A stretch of DNA of 53,446 bases from Promethearchaeota archaeon Loki_b32 (GCA_005223125.1 NJBH01000027.1:1-53446), one strand, 5' to 3'. Positions 42,081 through 51,448 are shown, counted from the first letter of the stretch. Translations and numbers: made by a program. The notes: generated from the letters alone by a model not told the origin.

Positions 42081-42461
42081 ATGAAGAAAAATACAATGAT
42101 GGATACTTCTAAAAAAAGAGTTGAATTAATGGCTCCGCTGAAAAACTATAAATCCCTAAACGCTGTGTTAGGTAAAGCTGATGCTGTGTATTTTGGTGTT
42201 GAATCGTTTAACATGCGAATGTATAGTGACAATTTTAAACTAGAAGAACTAAATGATATTGTAAAAATTTGCCATAATCATAATATTAACGCTTACCTAA
42301 CAACAAATGTAGTAATTTATGAAAATGAATTTTCTCTTTTAGATCAAATATTAGATAAAGCAGTAGAGGCCGAAATTGATGCTGTAATCATTCATGACAT
42401 TGGTGCTATTCAATTAGCAAAGGAAAAAGGATTACATTTCCATATTTCTGACCTCAATTAA
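42081..42461 (+). CDS. U32 peptidase family protein, cut off by the chimeric junction
   Basis: The first about 122 codons are the N-terminus of a U32-family protein (collagenase-like, also used in tRNA hydroxylation and ubiquinone synthesis): VELMAPLKNYKSLNAVLGKADAVYFGVESFNMRM, DIVKICHNHNINAYLTTNVV, and IDAVIIHDIGAIQLAKEKG. Family members run to 300-400 or more residues and continue with HISTQ where this frame reads HISDLN and stops. The reading frame therefore leaves archaeal sequence near 42449 and ends by chance in foreign DNA. Treat it as a partial gene. The true start may be either of the first two ATG codons. Confidence 0.8.
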   Translation: MKKNTMMDTSKKRVELMAPLKNYKSLNAVLGKADAVYFGVESFNMRMYSDNFKLEELNDIVKICHNHNINAYLTTNVVIYENEFSLLDQILDKAVEAEIDAVIIHDIGAIQLAKEKGLHFHISDLN

Positions 42462-42470
42462 CTGCAAAGG
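42440..42470. other. Chimeric junction: Asgard-like to Acinetobacter-like DNA
   Basis: The U32 gene loses its family match after the codons for HIS near 42449. From about 42465 onward the base composition, codon use and gene content are those of Acinetobacter, and the first gene met is the 3' end of pilQ. No integrase, tRNA, insertion sequence or direct repeat marks the boundary. This fits an assembly or amplification join, not a natural insertion. Confidence 0.8.
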
Positions 42471-42648
42471 TTTTTAATGGACCGTTTTAAAACAGATTTG
42501 ATTTCATCCCCAATAACTTCAAGTGATAACTAACAAAGAATAAAAACCTTTGATGGTTTGTTATCTTGTTAAGAGAAAGCTATCTTTGCCTCGAACATGC
42601 AATATGTCAAATCAGAGGTTGAGTTCATTTGCAATTATTGAAAATATA
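42462..42648. other. Spacer downstream of pilQ with a separated inverted repeat
   Basis: No gene is seen. Arms CAAAGGTTTTT (42465-42475) and AAAAACCTTTG (42542-42552) are perfectly inverted over 11 bases with 66 bases between, and could be a long hairpin or an amplification scar. In Acinetobacter aroK normally follows pilQ; no aroK start is visible here, which agrees with the bacterial sequence being cut at the junction. Confidence 0.45.
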
Positions 42649-44826
42649 TTAATGATTTCTTGTCAAAGTGTCATTAACAATTCTCGGTGTCACAAAAATT
42701 AGCAGTTCACGCTTATTATCCGTTTTAAGATCACGACGGAATAATCGACCAATGTAAGGAATATCGCCTAAGAAAGGTACTTTTGTTTGAGAGCTAATAT
42801 TTTCCTGCTCAAAAATCCCACCTAAAACAACGGTTTCGCCATTATCCACTAATACATTGGTATCAATAGAGTTTTTGCTAATCGTTAATTGACCAGTAGG
42901 TGTTGGCGTACTAGGTGCATCCTTAGTGATATTCAACTTCATCATTACTTTACCATCAGGTGTAATGCTAGGAGTTACATCCAAACTTAAGGTTGCGTCA
43001 ATAAATTCAGTTTTAGGAACTGCATTTGCTCCGCCGCCAGACGAAGAGGTATATGGGATTTTTGTACCTGACTCAATTTTTGCCGCTTGTTTATCAGCAG
43101 TCATCACTTTCGGTGTAGAAATTACCTCACCATAACCATCAGCCTGTACTGCTGAAAGCTCTAAATCCAACATAAAGTCAGATAAACTGATTAGACCAAA
43201 GGCAATTCTACTGGCACCTGGTGTAACAGCCCCCAAATCAACATTCAGATTATCTGGCCGTTCAATTTCATACGTCCAACCACCAGTATCTGAATTCTTT
43301 GTTGGTTCTCGCAAATTCCATAAAGTTGTATCACTACCACCAACCAATAAATCATTATTACTCGTAATGCCTTGTGATAAAATACCCCACTTCACACCCA
43401 TCTCTTTTGTGAAATCGGTACTTGCTCGTACAATGCGCGCTTCAATCATCACTTGCTTAACCGAAACATCCAGTAAATCAATCATTTTACGTATTTTATC
43501 AATATTAACTGCCGTATCATTGACAATTAAAGTATTCGTTCGTGTATCAGCTACAACACTCCCCCTTGAACTCAACAAACTTTCTAAAGCAAGAGAATCA
43601 GAATTCGCTGTACGATTTGCAACAGCGCCCTTCCCATCTCTTGAGTCTTCTATTAACTTTAAAATATCTGCAGCTTTTGCATAACTTAATTTAATATATT
43701 CAGACTGAATAGGCGCTAATTTAATGCTTTGAGCAATCGCTTTCGCCTCATCTTCCTCAGATTTAATCAACTCAGGAATAGGCGCAATCCAAATCACATT
43801 ACCATTGCGACGCTTATCTAAATTTTTAGTTTTCAGTACAATATCTAGCGCCTGATCCCATGGAACATCCTTTAAACGCAAAGTAATGTTTCCTTGCACC
43901 GTATCCGCAGCAACCATATTGATTCCAGTAAAGTCTGCCAACAGCTGTAATACTCGACGGACCTCAATATCTTGGAAGTCCAAAGAAATTTTATTACCCG
44001 TATAGGTCTGAGCTTTGGCTTTTTGCGGTGTGTTATCTTGAGGGCGCTTAAGACTAATCGTCAGCTTATTTTCTGCTTGATATGCCATATACTCATAGCT
44101 ACCTGCAGACTGGATATTAATAATTCCATTACCTTTATCATTATATGCGTCAATACTGGCAACTGGTGTCGCAAAATCATTGGTATTTAAGCGGCGCGCT
44201 AAATGAGTCGGGATTTTACTTCCCATTGTCCGAACAACGATCTTACTTCCTTGTTGTTGAACATCAACTGGCGTATTACTTCCCAGCAGATCAATAACAA
44301 CTAAACCTTCACCATCTTTACCACGCTGAAAACCAATATTTGATACACCTTGCTGTACCTGATTCACTGAAGATTTCATTACAGCACTAGTCTGAGGTTG
44401 TACAGAATTAATTTTCAGTACAAAAGTATTACCTTCAACACGAGTCGTAAATGCACCAGCATCTTTTAGATTTACAATTACACGAGAACGCTGATCATCA
44501 GAAGCTACATCAATCGAATTTGCTTCATTCGTAGACACTGGAATAGACGTTCTTTTCAATGTTTGTTGAGCTTTATCGAAATCTAGAATTAATCGACCTG
44601 GCTGCTCAAGTTGATATGCTTGTGGCTGAGGTGGTAAACCATTAAACATGATTCGAATCTCAGTACCTTGCTCAGCCAAACTCATCGGTACAATGTTCGT
44701 CATCGCTACCTGAGCTGAAGCAGCCTGCATTACCGCTATAGTAATAGCAGCCATAGAAAATTGTCGGAATGCACGATTCATGGTCTTCGCTTCCCCAAAT
44801 AAAGAATCTTTAAACTGTTTTTTCAT
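42649..44826 (-). CDS. pilQ: Type IV pilus outer-membrane secretin PilQ
   Basis: A 725-residue secretin forming the outer-membrane pore for type IV pili and DNA uptake. After a signal sequence (MNRAFRQFSMAAITIAVMQA, from Met16; the first ATG would add 15 residues) come two AMIN domains (about 45-260), the short N-terminal secretin domain (KISLDFQDIEVRRVLQLLAD, about 285-350), the N1 domain (YIKLSYAKAADILKLI) and the C-terminal secretin domain ending DIPYIGRLFRRDLKTDNKRELLIFVTPRIV. The length and sequence are those of Acinetobacter PilQ. Last gene of pilMNOPQ; base composition is unlike the archaeal part. Confidence 0.97.
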   Translation of the reverse strand: MKKQFKDSLFGEAKTMNRAFRQFSMAAITIAVMQAASAQVAMTNIVPMSLAEQGTEIRIMFNGLPPQPQAYQLEQPGRLILDFDKAQQTLKRTSIPVSTNEANSIDVASDDQRSRVIVNLKDAGAFTTRVEGNTFVLKINSVQPQTSAVMKSSVNQVQQGVSNIGFQRGKDGEGLVVIDLLGSNTPVDVQQQGSKIVVRTMGSKIPTHLARRLNTNDFATPVASIDAYNDKGNGIINIQSAGSYEYMAYQAENKLTISLKRPQDNTPQKAKAQTYTGNKISLDFQDIEVRRVLQLLADFTGINMVAADTVQGNITLRLKDVPWDQALDIVLKTKNLDKRRNGNVIWIAPIPELIKSEEDEAKAIAQSIKLAPIQSEYIKLSYAKAADILKLIEDSRDGKGAVANRTANSDSLALESLLSSRGSVVADTRTNTLIVNDTAVNIDKIRKMIDLLDVSVKQVMIEARIVRASTDFTKEMGVKWGILSQGITSNNDLLVGGSDTTLWNLREPTKNSDTGGWTYEIERPDNLNVDLGAVTPGASRIAFGLISLSDFMLDLELSAVQADGYGEVISTPKVMTADKQAAKIESGTKIPYTSSSGGGANAVPKTEFIDATLSLDVTPSITPDGKVMMKLNITKDAPSTPTPTGQLTISKNSIDTNVLVDNGETVVLGGIFEQENISSQTKVPFLGDIPYIGRLFRRDLKTDNKRELLIFVTPRIVNDTLTRNH

Positions 44827-44842
44827 TTTTATTCCCTTAATC

Positions 44843-45370
44843 TTACGGTGCTAGCCCAATTAAAACGAGAGTTCTAGGTCTTTCAACATACCCTTCTCGC
44901 CCATCAGGTACAATTTCCACCAAATCAATCTGTGTCGGGCTGATTTTAACAATTCGTCCTTGATTTACACCCAAGTAACTTCCAACTTGCACACGCTCTA
45001 CCTGCCCATCTGGTGTTTGAATCAAAGCAATCGTCTCATTACTTTTCCCACGCATACTACCTTTCATATTCAGAGACTCTAGTGCATAGCTCTCTAAAGG
45101 TTGTGGTTGACGATTAAAGTTTGGATAAACACGTTTACCCGCCATGATTCTTAATTCCGCAGCCAAAGAACTTGGCATAAATGGACTTTTTAATTGGTGT
45201 GCTGAATAATTAAATAAAGGTACTGGTGTAAAAATAGGTGCTGGTTCAATCGGTAGTGGAGCTTCATTACGAATAGCAGCCATCTGTTGATTTACAGCGT
45301 CAATACGAGAATCACAACCAGACAAACCAAGCAGCGATAATACGCCGAGTAATAATGTTGTTTTATTCAT
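44843..45370 (-). CDS. pilP: Type IV pilus inner-membrane lipoprotein PilP
   Basis: A 175-residue lipoprotein of the pilus alignment complex. The N-terminus has a lipobox (LLGLSGCDSR). A proline-rich stretch that contacts PilN/PilO follows (PLPIEPAPIFTPVPLFNY), then the beta-barrel domain (SLNMKGSMRGKSNETIALIQTPDGQVERV, then YLGVNQGRIVKI) that contacts the PilQ N-domains. ATG start two bases after the pilO stop, so the genes are coupled. 16 bases precede pilQ. Confidence 0.95.
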   Translation of the reverse strand: MNKTTLLLGVLSLLGLSGCDSRIDAVNQQMAAIRNEAPLPIEPAPIFTPVPLFNYSAHQLKSPFMPSSLAAELRIMAGKRVYPNFNRQPQPLESYALESLNMKGSMRGKSNETIALIQTPDGQVERVQVGSYLGVNQGRIVKISPTQIDLVEIVPDGREGYVERPRTLVLIGLAP

Positions 45371-45372
45371 TA

Positions 45373-46107
45373 TTACTTCCCTCCTTGAGCATTAGCAGCT
45401 GGTTGAGTTGCTGGAGAAACCGTGTCCGTACCAGCTTGATCATCTGCCCCAATATAACGATATGTTTTTGCTTTAACTGAGTAATTAATCACAGGAATAT
45501 CTGATTTCTTTTGTGTATCAGGTTTAGCTTCTACAACAAAATCATGTAGCGTTACGATTCGAGGTAACGCAGCAATCCCCGTAACGAACGCGCCAAATGC
45601 ATGATAATCACCCGTTGCCTCAATGCTTATTGGTTGCTCAATAAAGAATTCTTGCTTAACTTCACTCTCTAAACGGATATTTTTAAATTTCAGACCAGAA
45701 TTCACGCCTGTTAAGTTAATATCTTCAACCAAACTTGGAATTTCTGTTTCTTTTGGAAGCTGTTCAAGCTGTTGATTAAAATTCGCTTCCATTTCTTGTA
45801 ATTGTGCTTGGTATTGCTGCAAGTTTCTTAACTTCGAGTCCTTCTCTCTAAACTCGTTTAATAAGCTTTGCTCTTTAGCTTGCGCATTTGCAATCGATTC
45901 AAGCTGAGATTTAATGACGACGAAATAACCAAGCGCCACCACCGCCAAGAAAACAAAAATCCAGCATGTAATTTTAACTGACAGAGGCCAACTGCCGTAG
46001 TTGTTCATATCCAACGTGTTAAATTGTTGGAAGAACTGCTCTACTGTCATTTTCTTTTTCTTGACTACAACATCTTGATTGAGGTCATTTAGTTCTTCTT
46101 GACTCAT
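45373..46107 (-). CDS. pilO: Type IV pilus assembly protein PilO
   Basis: A 244-residue bitopic inner-membrane protein: a cytoplasmic N-terminus, one helix (about 48-68, ITCWIFVFLAVVALGYFVVI), a periplasmic coiled coil (KEQSLLNEFREKDSKLRNLQ) and a ferredoxin-like domain (GDYHAFGAFVTGIAALPRIVTLHDF) that dimerises with PilN. The low-complexity C-terminus (TQPAANAQGGK) is typical of Acinetobacter. The start overlaps the pilN stop by four bases. Confidence 0.95.
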   Translation of the reverse strand: MSQEELNDLNQDVVVKKKKMTVEQFFQQFNTLDMNNYGSWPLSVKITCWIFVFLAVVALGYFVVIKSQLESIANAQAKEQSLLNEFREKDSKLRNLQQYQAQLQEMEANFNQQLEQLPKETEIPSLVEDINLTGVNSGLKFKNIRLESEVKQEFFIEQPISIEATGDYHAFGAFVTGIAALPRIVTLHDFVVEAKPDTQKKSDIPVINYSVKAKTYRYIGADDQAGTDTVSPATQPAANAQGGK

Positions 46108-46748
46108 TGTGCACCTCCAGCCGTTGCAGAAGCAGCTGTTTCCGCTGATGGGTCAACTTCAGTCACCGCCCCAATCTCCCCTAAATCAACTGTTACAACA
46201 AAGCTTCCATAGTTTTCCTCGACTCGAGGAACTAAAGAACTAGCAGCTTTATCTTTTTTCTCTTCGGCCGCTAAGAACGAATTCATAAATGCATTTCGAT
46301 ACCAAGGGGATGCTTCCAAATTACGCAGCAATTCAGCAACTGTATTTGGACTTTCCGCTTTTCCTTCAATCGTGAATTTATCACCCGTTCTTGTGAACTT
46401 GGTTAAATACATCGTAGGTGGCGTAACCCGAACCAGTTCATCTACCAATCGCACAGTTACAGGACGCTGACCTTGCAATCCTTGAATCAGCTTCATACGT
46501 TCAATAATTGCATTACGTCGTTCTTGCAAACCTTCTAATGATTTTAACTGAGTATCTAGATTTTGATTGGTACTTACAATTAATTGATTCGCTTGCTCTT
46601 GATCATCCAGTTTTTGATCAAAGTAAACCCAACCTGAAAATATTGATGCCACACCTAAAGCAGCAACACCAACACACAAAGCGACAAACTGTTTCTTTCT
46701 TTGTTCTCTTAGCTCATCACGCCAAGGGAGTAAGTTAATCTTTGCCAT
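46104..46748 (-). CDS. pilN: Type IV pilus assembly protein PilN
   Basis: A 214-residue bitopic membrane protein. The N-terminal INLLPWRDELR motif binds PilM. One membrane helix follows (about 22-44), then a periplasmic coiled coil and a ferredoxin-like domain (TPPTMYLTKFTRTGDKFTIEGKAES). It overlaps pilO by four bases and its ATG overlaps the last base of the pilM stop, a fully coupled operon. Confidence 0.95.
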   Translation of the reverse strand: MAKINLLPWRDELREQRKKQFVALCVGVAALGVASIFSGWVYFDQKLDDQEQANQLIVSTNQNLDTQLKSLEGLQERRNAIIERMKLIQGLQGQRPVTVRLVDELVRVTPPTMYLTKFTRTGDKFTIEGKAESPNTVAELLRNLEASPWYRNAFMNSFLAAEEKKDKAASSLVPRVEENYGSFVVTVDLGEIGAVTEVDPSAETAASATAGGAQ

Positions 46749-47806
46749 TAATCAAAACTCCTCAATGCTAGACCACATGCCACCATCAAAGAGGAAGCAT
46801 CATTTTCTATTTTTTTAATGTCAATTTGGGGAGAAAAGCCCATTTGTAGGAATGGGTTAGCAATCGTAACGCGATAACCTAGTTTTTGTTGCAATAGCTT
46901 CGCTAAGCCAGGAATATTGGCATTACCGCCAGCCAATAAAATATGATCAATTTCATTAAATTGCGATGATGAGAAGAAAAATTGCAGTGAGCGTGCAGCT
47001 TGCTGCACAACCGCATCAAGGAAAGGTTCCAAAACTTCAGTGTCATAATCATCTGGGAGCGATCTTTCTTTTTTTGCCCGACCTGCTTCTTCAAATGATA
47101 AACCGTAGCGGTTTTGCACATCTTGGGTAAGCTGGCGACCACCAAATACTTGCTCACGCGTATAAATGATTTTACCTTTTTGCATCACAGATAAAGTTGT
47201 CATGGTATGACCAATATCTAGAATGCCGACAGTATTCGCGCCCATTGGAAGCGTATCAGAAAACACACTAAAAGCTCGTTCCATTGCATAACTTTCAACT
47301 TCAGCAATTTTTGCTGTTAAGTTCGCAAGTTCAAGAACTTCGACACGCGTGTCAACATTTTCTGTTCGGGTAGCAACTAATAGGACGTTAACGCGATTGG
47401 GATTTGGCAATTTATCAGGCAGAACCTCAAAATCAAGGCTCACCTCATCTAATGGAAACGGAATGTACTGTTCAGCATCCATACGAATTTGCACTTCACG
47501 CTCTTCATCTGACATATCAGCATCCATCTCAATGATCTTATTAATCACCATTGATGTTGGAACTGCGATTGCCACATTGGTAGTGTGAGGGTTCGCTAAA
47601 TTGACAACACGCTCAAGGGCATCACCAACTGCTTCAGGATTAAGAATGCTTTTTTCGACGACACTGTTTTCTGGCAGCGGCATCAACGCATAACTTTCAA
47701 CCCAATATCTACCGTTCTTTACAGAGAGCTCCAATAACTTAACAGTTGTCGAACTAATATCGACCCCTACTAACCCCTTATTTGGTTTACGATATAACCT
47801 GAGCAC
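46748..47806 (-). CDS. pilM: Type IV pilus actin-like ATPase PilM
   Basis: A 352-residue FtsA/actin-fold cytoplasmic protein. Phosphate-binding loops are at GVDISSTTVKLLEL and VGILDIGHTMTTLSVM, and the adenosine motif at ILLAGGNANIPGLAKLL. It binds ATP and the PilN N-terminus, organising the alignment complex. The start is GTG, placed by AGGAAAG four bases upstream; it is the first gene of the operon. Confidence 0.96.
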   Translation of the reverse strand: MLRLYRKPNKGLVGVDISSTTVKLLELSVKNGRYWVESYALMPLPENSVVEKSILNPEAVGDALERVVNLANPHTTNVAIAVPTSMVINKIIEMDADMSDEEREVQIRMDAEQYIPFPLDEVSLDFEVLPDKLPNPNRVNVLLVATRTENVDTRVEVLELANLTAKIAEVESYAMERAFSVFSDTLPMGANTVGILDIGHTMTTLSVMQKGKIIYTREQVFGGRQLTQDVQNRYGLSFEEAGRAKKERSLPDDYDTEVLEPFLDAVVQQAARSLQFFFSSSQFNEIDHILLAGGNANIPGLAKLLQQKLGYRVTIANPFLQMGFSPQIDIKKIENDASSLMVACGLALRSFD

Positions 47807-47968
47807 AGTACTTTCCTATTTATTTTTTTATCCCCAAAAATACAACATACTAATTTGTTTTGGTCTTTAATTTATACGGATACAATAACTCATCTAACAA
47901 TCCGCATGTCTAAAGGATATACTGACCACAATTAGTTTGCCATTCGCTCTTATTAAAACTTACTTATT
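47807..47968. promoter_or_regulatory. Divergent promoter region pilM / ponA
   Basis: A 162-base AT-rich spacer between divergently transcribed pilM and ponA, so it must carry both promoters. I could not single out convincing -35/-10 pairs by eye. The pilM ribosome site AGGAAAG lies at its left edge. Confidence 0.4.
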
Positions 47969-50557
47969 ATGAAAAAGCTATCCAGTTCTGGCATTGTTCG
48001 CCCATTTTTTTTGATGCTTATTATTATCTTAGTCTCACTTCCAATGGGATTTTATGGCATGTATCTCTATCTTGCACCATCTTTGCCAGATATGAGTTCT
48101 CTAAAAAAAGCGCCATTACTAAAACCATTGCAAGTCTATACAGCTGATAATAAGTTAATCGCGGAATATGGTGGCAAACTATCAATACCAGTAAAGTATG
48201 AGCAAATTCCCCCAACATTTATCCATGCATTTCTAGCAGCGGAAGACTCTTCCTTTTTTGAGCATAATGGCATTAGCTTCAAAGGTCTTGGTCGCGCAGT
48301 CACTGAATCAATTACTGGATCCGATGTCCAAACTGGTGGCTCAACGATCACCATGCAAGTTGCGAAGAACTATTATTTAAGCCCAGACCGTACATTAAGA
48401 CGCAAACTAACAGAGGTTTTCCTTGCACGAAAAATTGAACAAAACCTAACAAAACAAGAAATTCTAACAGCTTATGTCAATAAAATTTTCTTAGGAAAAA
48501 ATGCTTACGGTATCGCAGCAGCAGCTCGAATCTACTACAACAAAAATATAAATGAACTAACAACAGCACAAATGGCAATGATCGCTGGATTGCCTAAAGC
48601 ACCATCAAAGTATAATCCTGTTGTAAATCCTGAACGAGCACTTGAACGTCGTAATTGGATTTTAGGTCGTATGTTGCAGCTTGGTTATATTAATCAAACC
48701 CAATATCAAAAAGCAGTTGCTGAACCAATTAGTTTAAACATGGTGGATCGTTCAGTCAGTAACGTATTTCCCTATGTAGGTGAAATGGTTCGTGCTGAGC
48801 TTGTTGAACATTTTGGCGCTCAAGCAATCGACTCTGGCTATAAGGTTTATACTACGATTGATAGCAAACGTCAGCGCTATGCAGAACAATCAATTCAAGA
48901 TGGCCTTGAAGCTTATGATCGTCGTCATGGCTGGCGTGGTCCTGAAGCTCATGATAAACCACTTAATCAGTTCATGGCATATGCCAACACCTACCCCGCA
49001 CAAGTTGTAAAAGTAAAGAGCAACTCTTTTGATGCTTTGATGCAAGATGGTTCAACAGTCACCGTGAATTGGTCAGGCATGTCATGGGTGCGTCCTTATC
49101 GTAATGCCAATAGCGTTGGCGGCGCTCCATCCAATGCTTCTCAAATTGTTAAGGTTAAAGATATTATTCGCTTACGACCAAATGAAGATAAAACCGTTTG
49201 GTCTTTAGTTCAAGTTCCAAAAGTCCAAGGACAATTGATTGCATTAAATCCAAATGATGGTTCAATTGAAGCAATCGTAGGTGGATATAATTTCTATCAA
49301 ACAAAATTTAATCGTGCTTTACAAGGCTGGAGACAGCCTGGTTCAACCATTAAACCATTTGTCTATGCATTAGCATTAGAGCGCGGCATGACACCATTTA
49401 GCATGGTGAATGACAGTCCCATTACGATTGGCAAATGGTCTCCTCGAAACTCTGATGGTCGCTATCTCGGTATGATTCCGCTACGTCGTGCATTGTATTT
49501 ATCTCGAAATACAGTCTCTGTGCGCTTATTACAGAATGTAGGAATCGAAAGAGCTCGCCAATTATTTATGGATTTTGGCTTACAGGATGATCAAATTCCA
49601 CGCAACTACACGATTGCGCTCGGCACACCTCAAGTTCTTCCAGTGCAAATGGCAACAGGTTATGCAACCTTTGCAAATGGCGGTTATCGTATTCAGCCTC
49701 ATTTCATCAAAAGAATTGAGGACAATAATGGCAATATCATTTATGAAGCTAAGCCTGAATATGCATGTATTCCATGCATCAGCGACTCAAATGCTTATAA
49801 CCAAGCACAAGACACCAACCAAGATGATGAAACACAAGAGATCACCAATGAAAGCTTAGAGAACGCTCTAGCATCATCAGAAACTCAAGCGACAGATGCA
49901 AATCCTGATCGATTACTCAAGACCAATAGCAATTACAAACAAGCTCAACGAATTTTAAAATCCAGTTCAGCTTATGATATGGCAAATATCCTACATGACG
50001 TAATTCAGCGTGGTACAGGTCGTGCTGCACTCAAAATTGGACGAGATGACTTAGGTGGTAAAACAGGAACAACCAATGATGCGAAAGATGCTTGGTTCGC
50101 AGGCTTTAATGGCAAGCTCGTCGCGATTGCTTGGGTTGGATTTGATCAACCTCGCACATTAGGTCGTCGTGAATATGGTGGTGTTGCTGCACTACCTATT
50201 TGGTCGAACTTTATGGCGAAGTCACTTGCAGGCACACCGTCTACATGGGTTCGTTTTGATAAAGATGCAAGTGCACCAATCTCTCGTGATGAACTACAAG
50301 TTCAACAAAGCGAAGATCAAAAAGTTTATCGTGCATCTCCACCATTAGCGCGTCCTCTCTATCGCCCAGCACCAGTTGTTCCAACACGTTCAATAGATAA
50401 CGATTTCTCAGACTTACCTGGCACAGCACCTTCAGCTGATGAACAAATTATTGTTCCCTCAAAAAAACAACCACCTGCTTTAGGTACGGAGACTCAAAGT
50501 CCGTCACCGAAGAAAGAAAGAGATAATATAGAAAACCTCATTAACCAAATCCAATAA
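47969..50557 (+). CDS. ponA: Penicillin-binding protein 1A
   Basis: Class A bifunctional peptidoglycan synthase, 862 residues. Features are an N-terminal membrane anchor (about 12-35) and a GT51 glycosyltransferase domain with AAEDSSFFEHNGIS and GGSTITMQVAKNYYL (catalytic Glu in EDS..F). An OB-like insert follows. The transpeptidase domain has the active-site Ser in GSTIKPF, the LSRNTVS motif, and KTGTTNDAK. The C-terminal tail is Pro/Ser-rich and disordered. Typical Acinetobacter length and neighbourhood (divergent from pilM). Confidence 0.97.
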   Translation: MKKLSSSGIVRPFFLMLIIILVSLPMGFYGMYLYLAPSLPDMSSLKKAPLLKPLQVYTADNKLIAEYGGKLSIPVKYEQIPPTFIHAFLAAEDSSFFEHNGISFKGLGRAVTESITGSDVQTGGSTITMQVAKNYYLSPDRTLRRKLTEVFLARKIEQNLTKQEILTAYVNKIFLGKNAYGIAAAARIYYNKNINELTTAQMAMIAGLPKAPSKYNPVVNPERALERRNWILGRMLQLGYINQTQYQKAVAEPISLNMVDRSVSNVFPYVGEMVRAELVEHFGAQAIDSGYKVYTTIDSKRQRYAEQSIQDGLEAYDRRHGWRGPEAHDKPLNQFMAYANTYPAQVVKVKSNSFDALMQDGSTVTVNWSGMSWVRPYRNANSVGGAPSNASQIVKVKDIIRLRPNEDKTVWSLVQVPKVQGQLIALNPNDGSIEAIVGGYNFYQTKFNRALQGWRQPGSTIKPFVYALALERGMTPFSMVNDSPITIGKWSPRNSDGRYLGMIPLRRALYLSRNTVSVRLLQNVGIERARQLFMDFGLQDDQIPRNYTIALGTPQVLPVQMATGYATFANGGYRIQPHFIKRIEDNNGNIIYEAKPEYACIPCISDSNAYNQAQDTNQDDETQEITNESLENALASSETQATDANPDRLLKTNSNYKQAQRILKSSSAYDMANILHDVIQRGTGRAALKIGRDDLGGKTGTTNDAKDAWFAGFNGKLVAIAWVGFDQPRTLGRREYGGVAALPIWSNFMAKSLAGTPSTWVRFDKDASAPISRDELQVQQSEDQKVYRASPPLARPLYRPAPVVPTRSIDNDFSDLPGTAPSADEQIIVPSKKQPPALGTETQSPSPKKERDNIENLINQIQ

Positions 50558-50560
50558 GCT

Positions 50561-50588
50561 AAAAAGCCATCAAATTGATGGCTTTTTT
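50561..50588. terminator. Bidirectional intrinsic terminator ponA / rlmA
   Basis: AAAAAGCCATCAA paired with TTGATGGCTTTTTT: a stem with A and T runs on both sides, placed between and overlapping the convergent 3' ends of ponA and the rRNA methyltransferase gene, whose stop lies inside the hairpin. Confidence 0.9.
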
Positions 50589-51388
50589 CTTTTTTGAAAT
50601 AAATAAATCTGAAAAGCGGCACTTACCGTGAATACTGGATTCTGCTCTAACAACATCCGTCGTTCGGGATTGGCTTTATAAGCATAAGGCGTCATTGCGA
50701 TTAAGTTCTTTAAGGCCATTTGATCCAAACTTAACGGCGCTTCAATCACTTGCTCTTGTATCAACTCAAACTCAGCTTCAAGTTGCTCAACAAACTTATG
50801 AGGCTCATGTAAATTTACCTGTTCAAATAAAGCAGCTCTTAAATCATATAAATGCTTAGGTGCAGGCGTTACAACAATTAAATGTCCGCCATGATTTAAA
50901 ACTCGAGCAATTTCTGCTTGAGGAATTGGACTAAATAAACTCGTACAAACATCAACACAATGATTTTGAACGGGCAATGTTGCACCTGTTCCAACAATCC
51001 ATGTTACTTTGGAATTTAGTTTTGCTGCACGTTGTACCGCTGTTTTAGCAATATCAACACCAATACAATCGTTAGCAACCGTTTGCATCGCATCGGTATA
51101 ATAACCCTCACCACAGCCAATATCTAAAATTGCTTTTGGTTTAAGCAGCTGAAGTATCTCAACAACCGCTTGCTGTAATGGCTGGTAATAACCTGCTTGT
51201 AAAAATTCACGGCGTGCTAATACAGATTCAGCAGTATCACCCGGTGTCTTACTATGTTTGTGTTGAACCACATGAAGATTTACATAACCTTGTTTGGCCA
51301 CATCATAGCTATGTCCTTGTTCACATCGCCATTTATTCTCCGCCAAATTCAACGATTGGCGACAAACAGGACACATCAACAAACTCAT
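50570..51388 (-). CDS. rlmA: 23S rRNA guanine-N1 methyltransferase RlmA-like
   Basis: A 272-residue SAM-dependent rRNA methyltransferase. The N-terminal zinc finger is MCPVCRQSL with CEQGHSYDVAKQGYVNL (Cys-x2-Cys and Cys-x3-His). The SAM site is ILDIGCGEGYYTDAM, with Asp at GVDIAKTAV and the product loop VVTPAPKHLYDL. In E. coli the enzyme methylates G745. ATG start with GGAG eight bases upstream. It converges on ponA and shares its terminator. Confidence 0.92.
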   Translation of the reverse strand: MSLLMCPVCRQSLNLAENKWRCEQGHSYDVAKQGYVNLHVVQHKHSKTPGDTAESVLARREFLQAGYYQPLQQAVVEILQLLKPKAILDIGCGEGYYTDAMQTVANDCIGVDIAKTAVQRAAKLNSKVTWIVGTGATLPVQNHCVDVCTSLFSPIPQAEIARVLNHGGHLIVVTPAPKHLYDLRAALFEQVNLHEPHKFVEQLEAEFELIQEQVIEAPLSLDQMALKNLIAMTPYAYKANPERRMLLEQNPVFTVSAAFQIYLFQKRKKPSI

Positions 51389-51412
51389 CTATTTTCTCCA
51401 AACATAAAAAAA

Positions 51413-51430
51413 AGCTGGTCATCACCAGCT
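51413..51430 (-). terminator. Intrinsic terminator of mraY
   Basis: On the minus strand AGCTGGT-GATG-ACCAGCT is followed by eight T bases, just after the mraY stop and before the rlmA start: a seven-base stem with a four-base loop. Confidence 0.9.
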
Positions 51431-51448
51431 CTTTTCTCGAATCTTGGC

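Noticed and set aside
42081-42461. A complete short U32-like gene of 126 codons
   Set aside because: The family is much longer and its conserved continuation is replaced after HIS; the stop lies in foreign DNA.
46508-46738. Plus-strand open frame inside pilN
   Set aside because: pilN is complete and unambiguous; the opposite frame has no start context or family resemblance.
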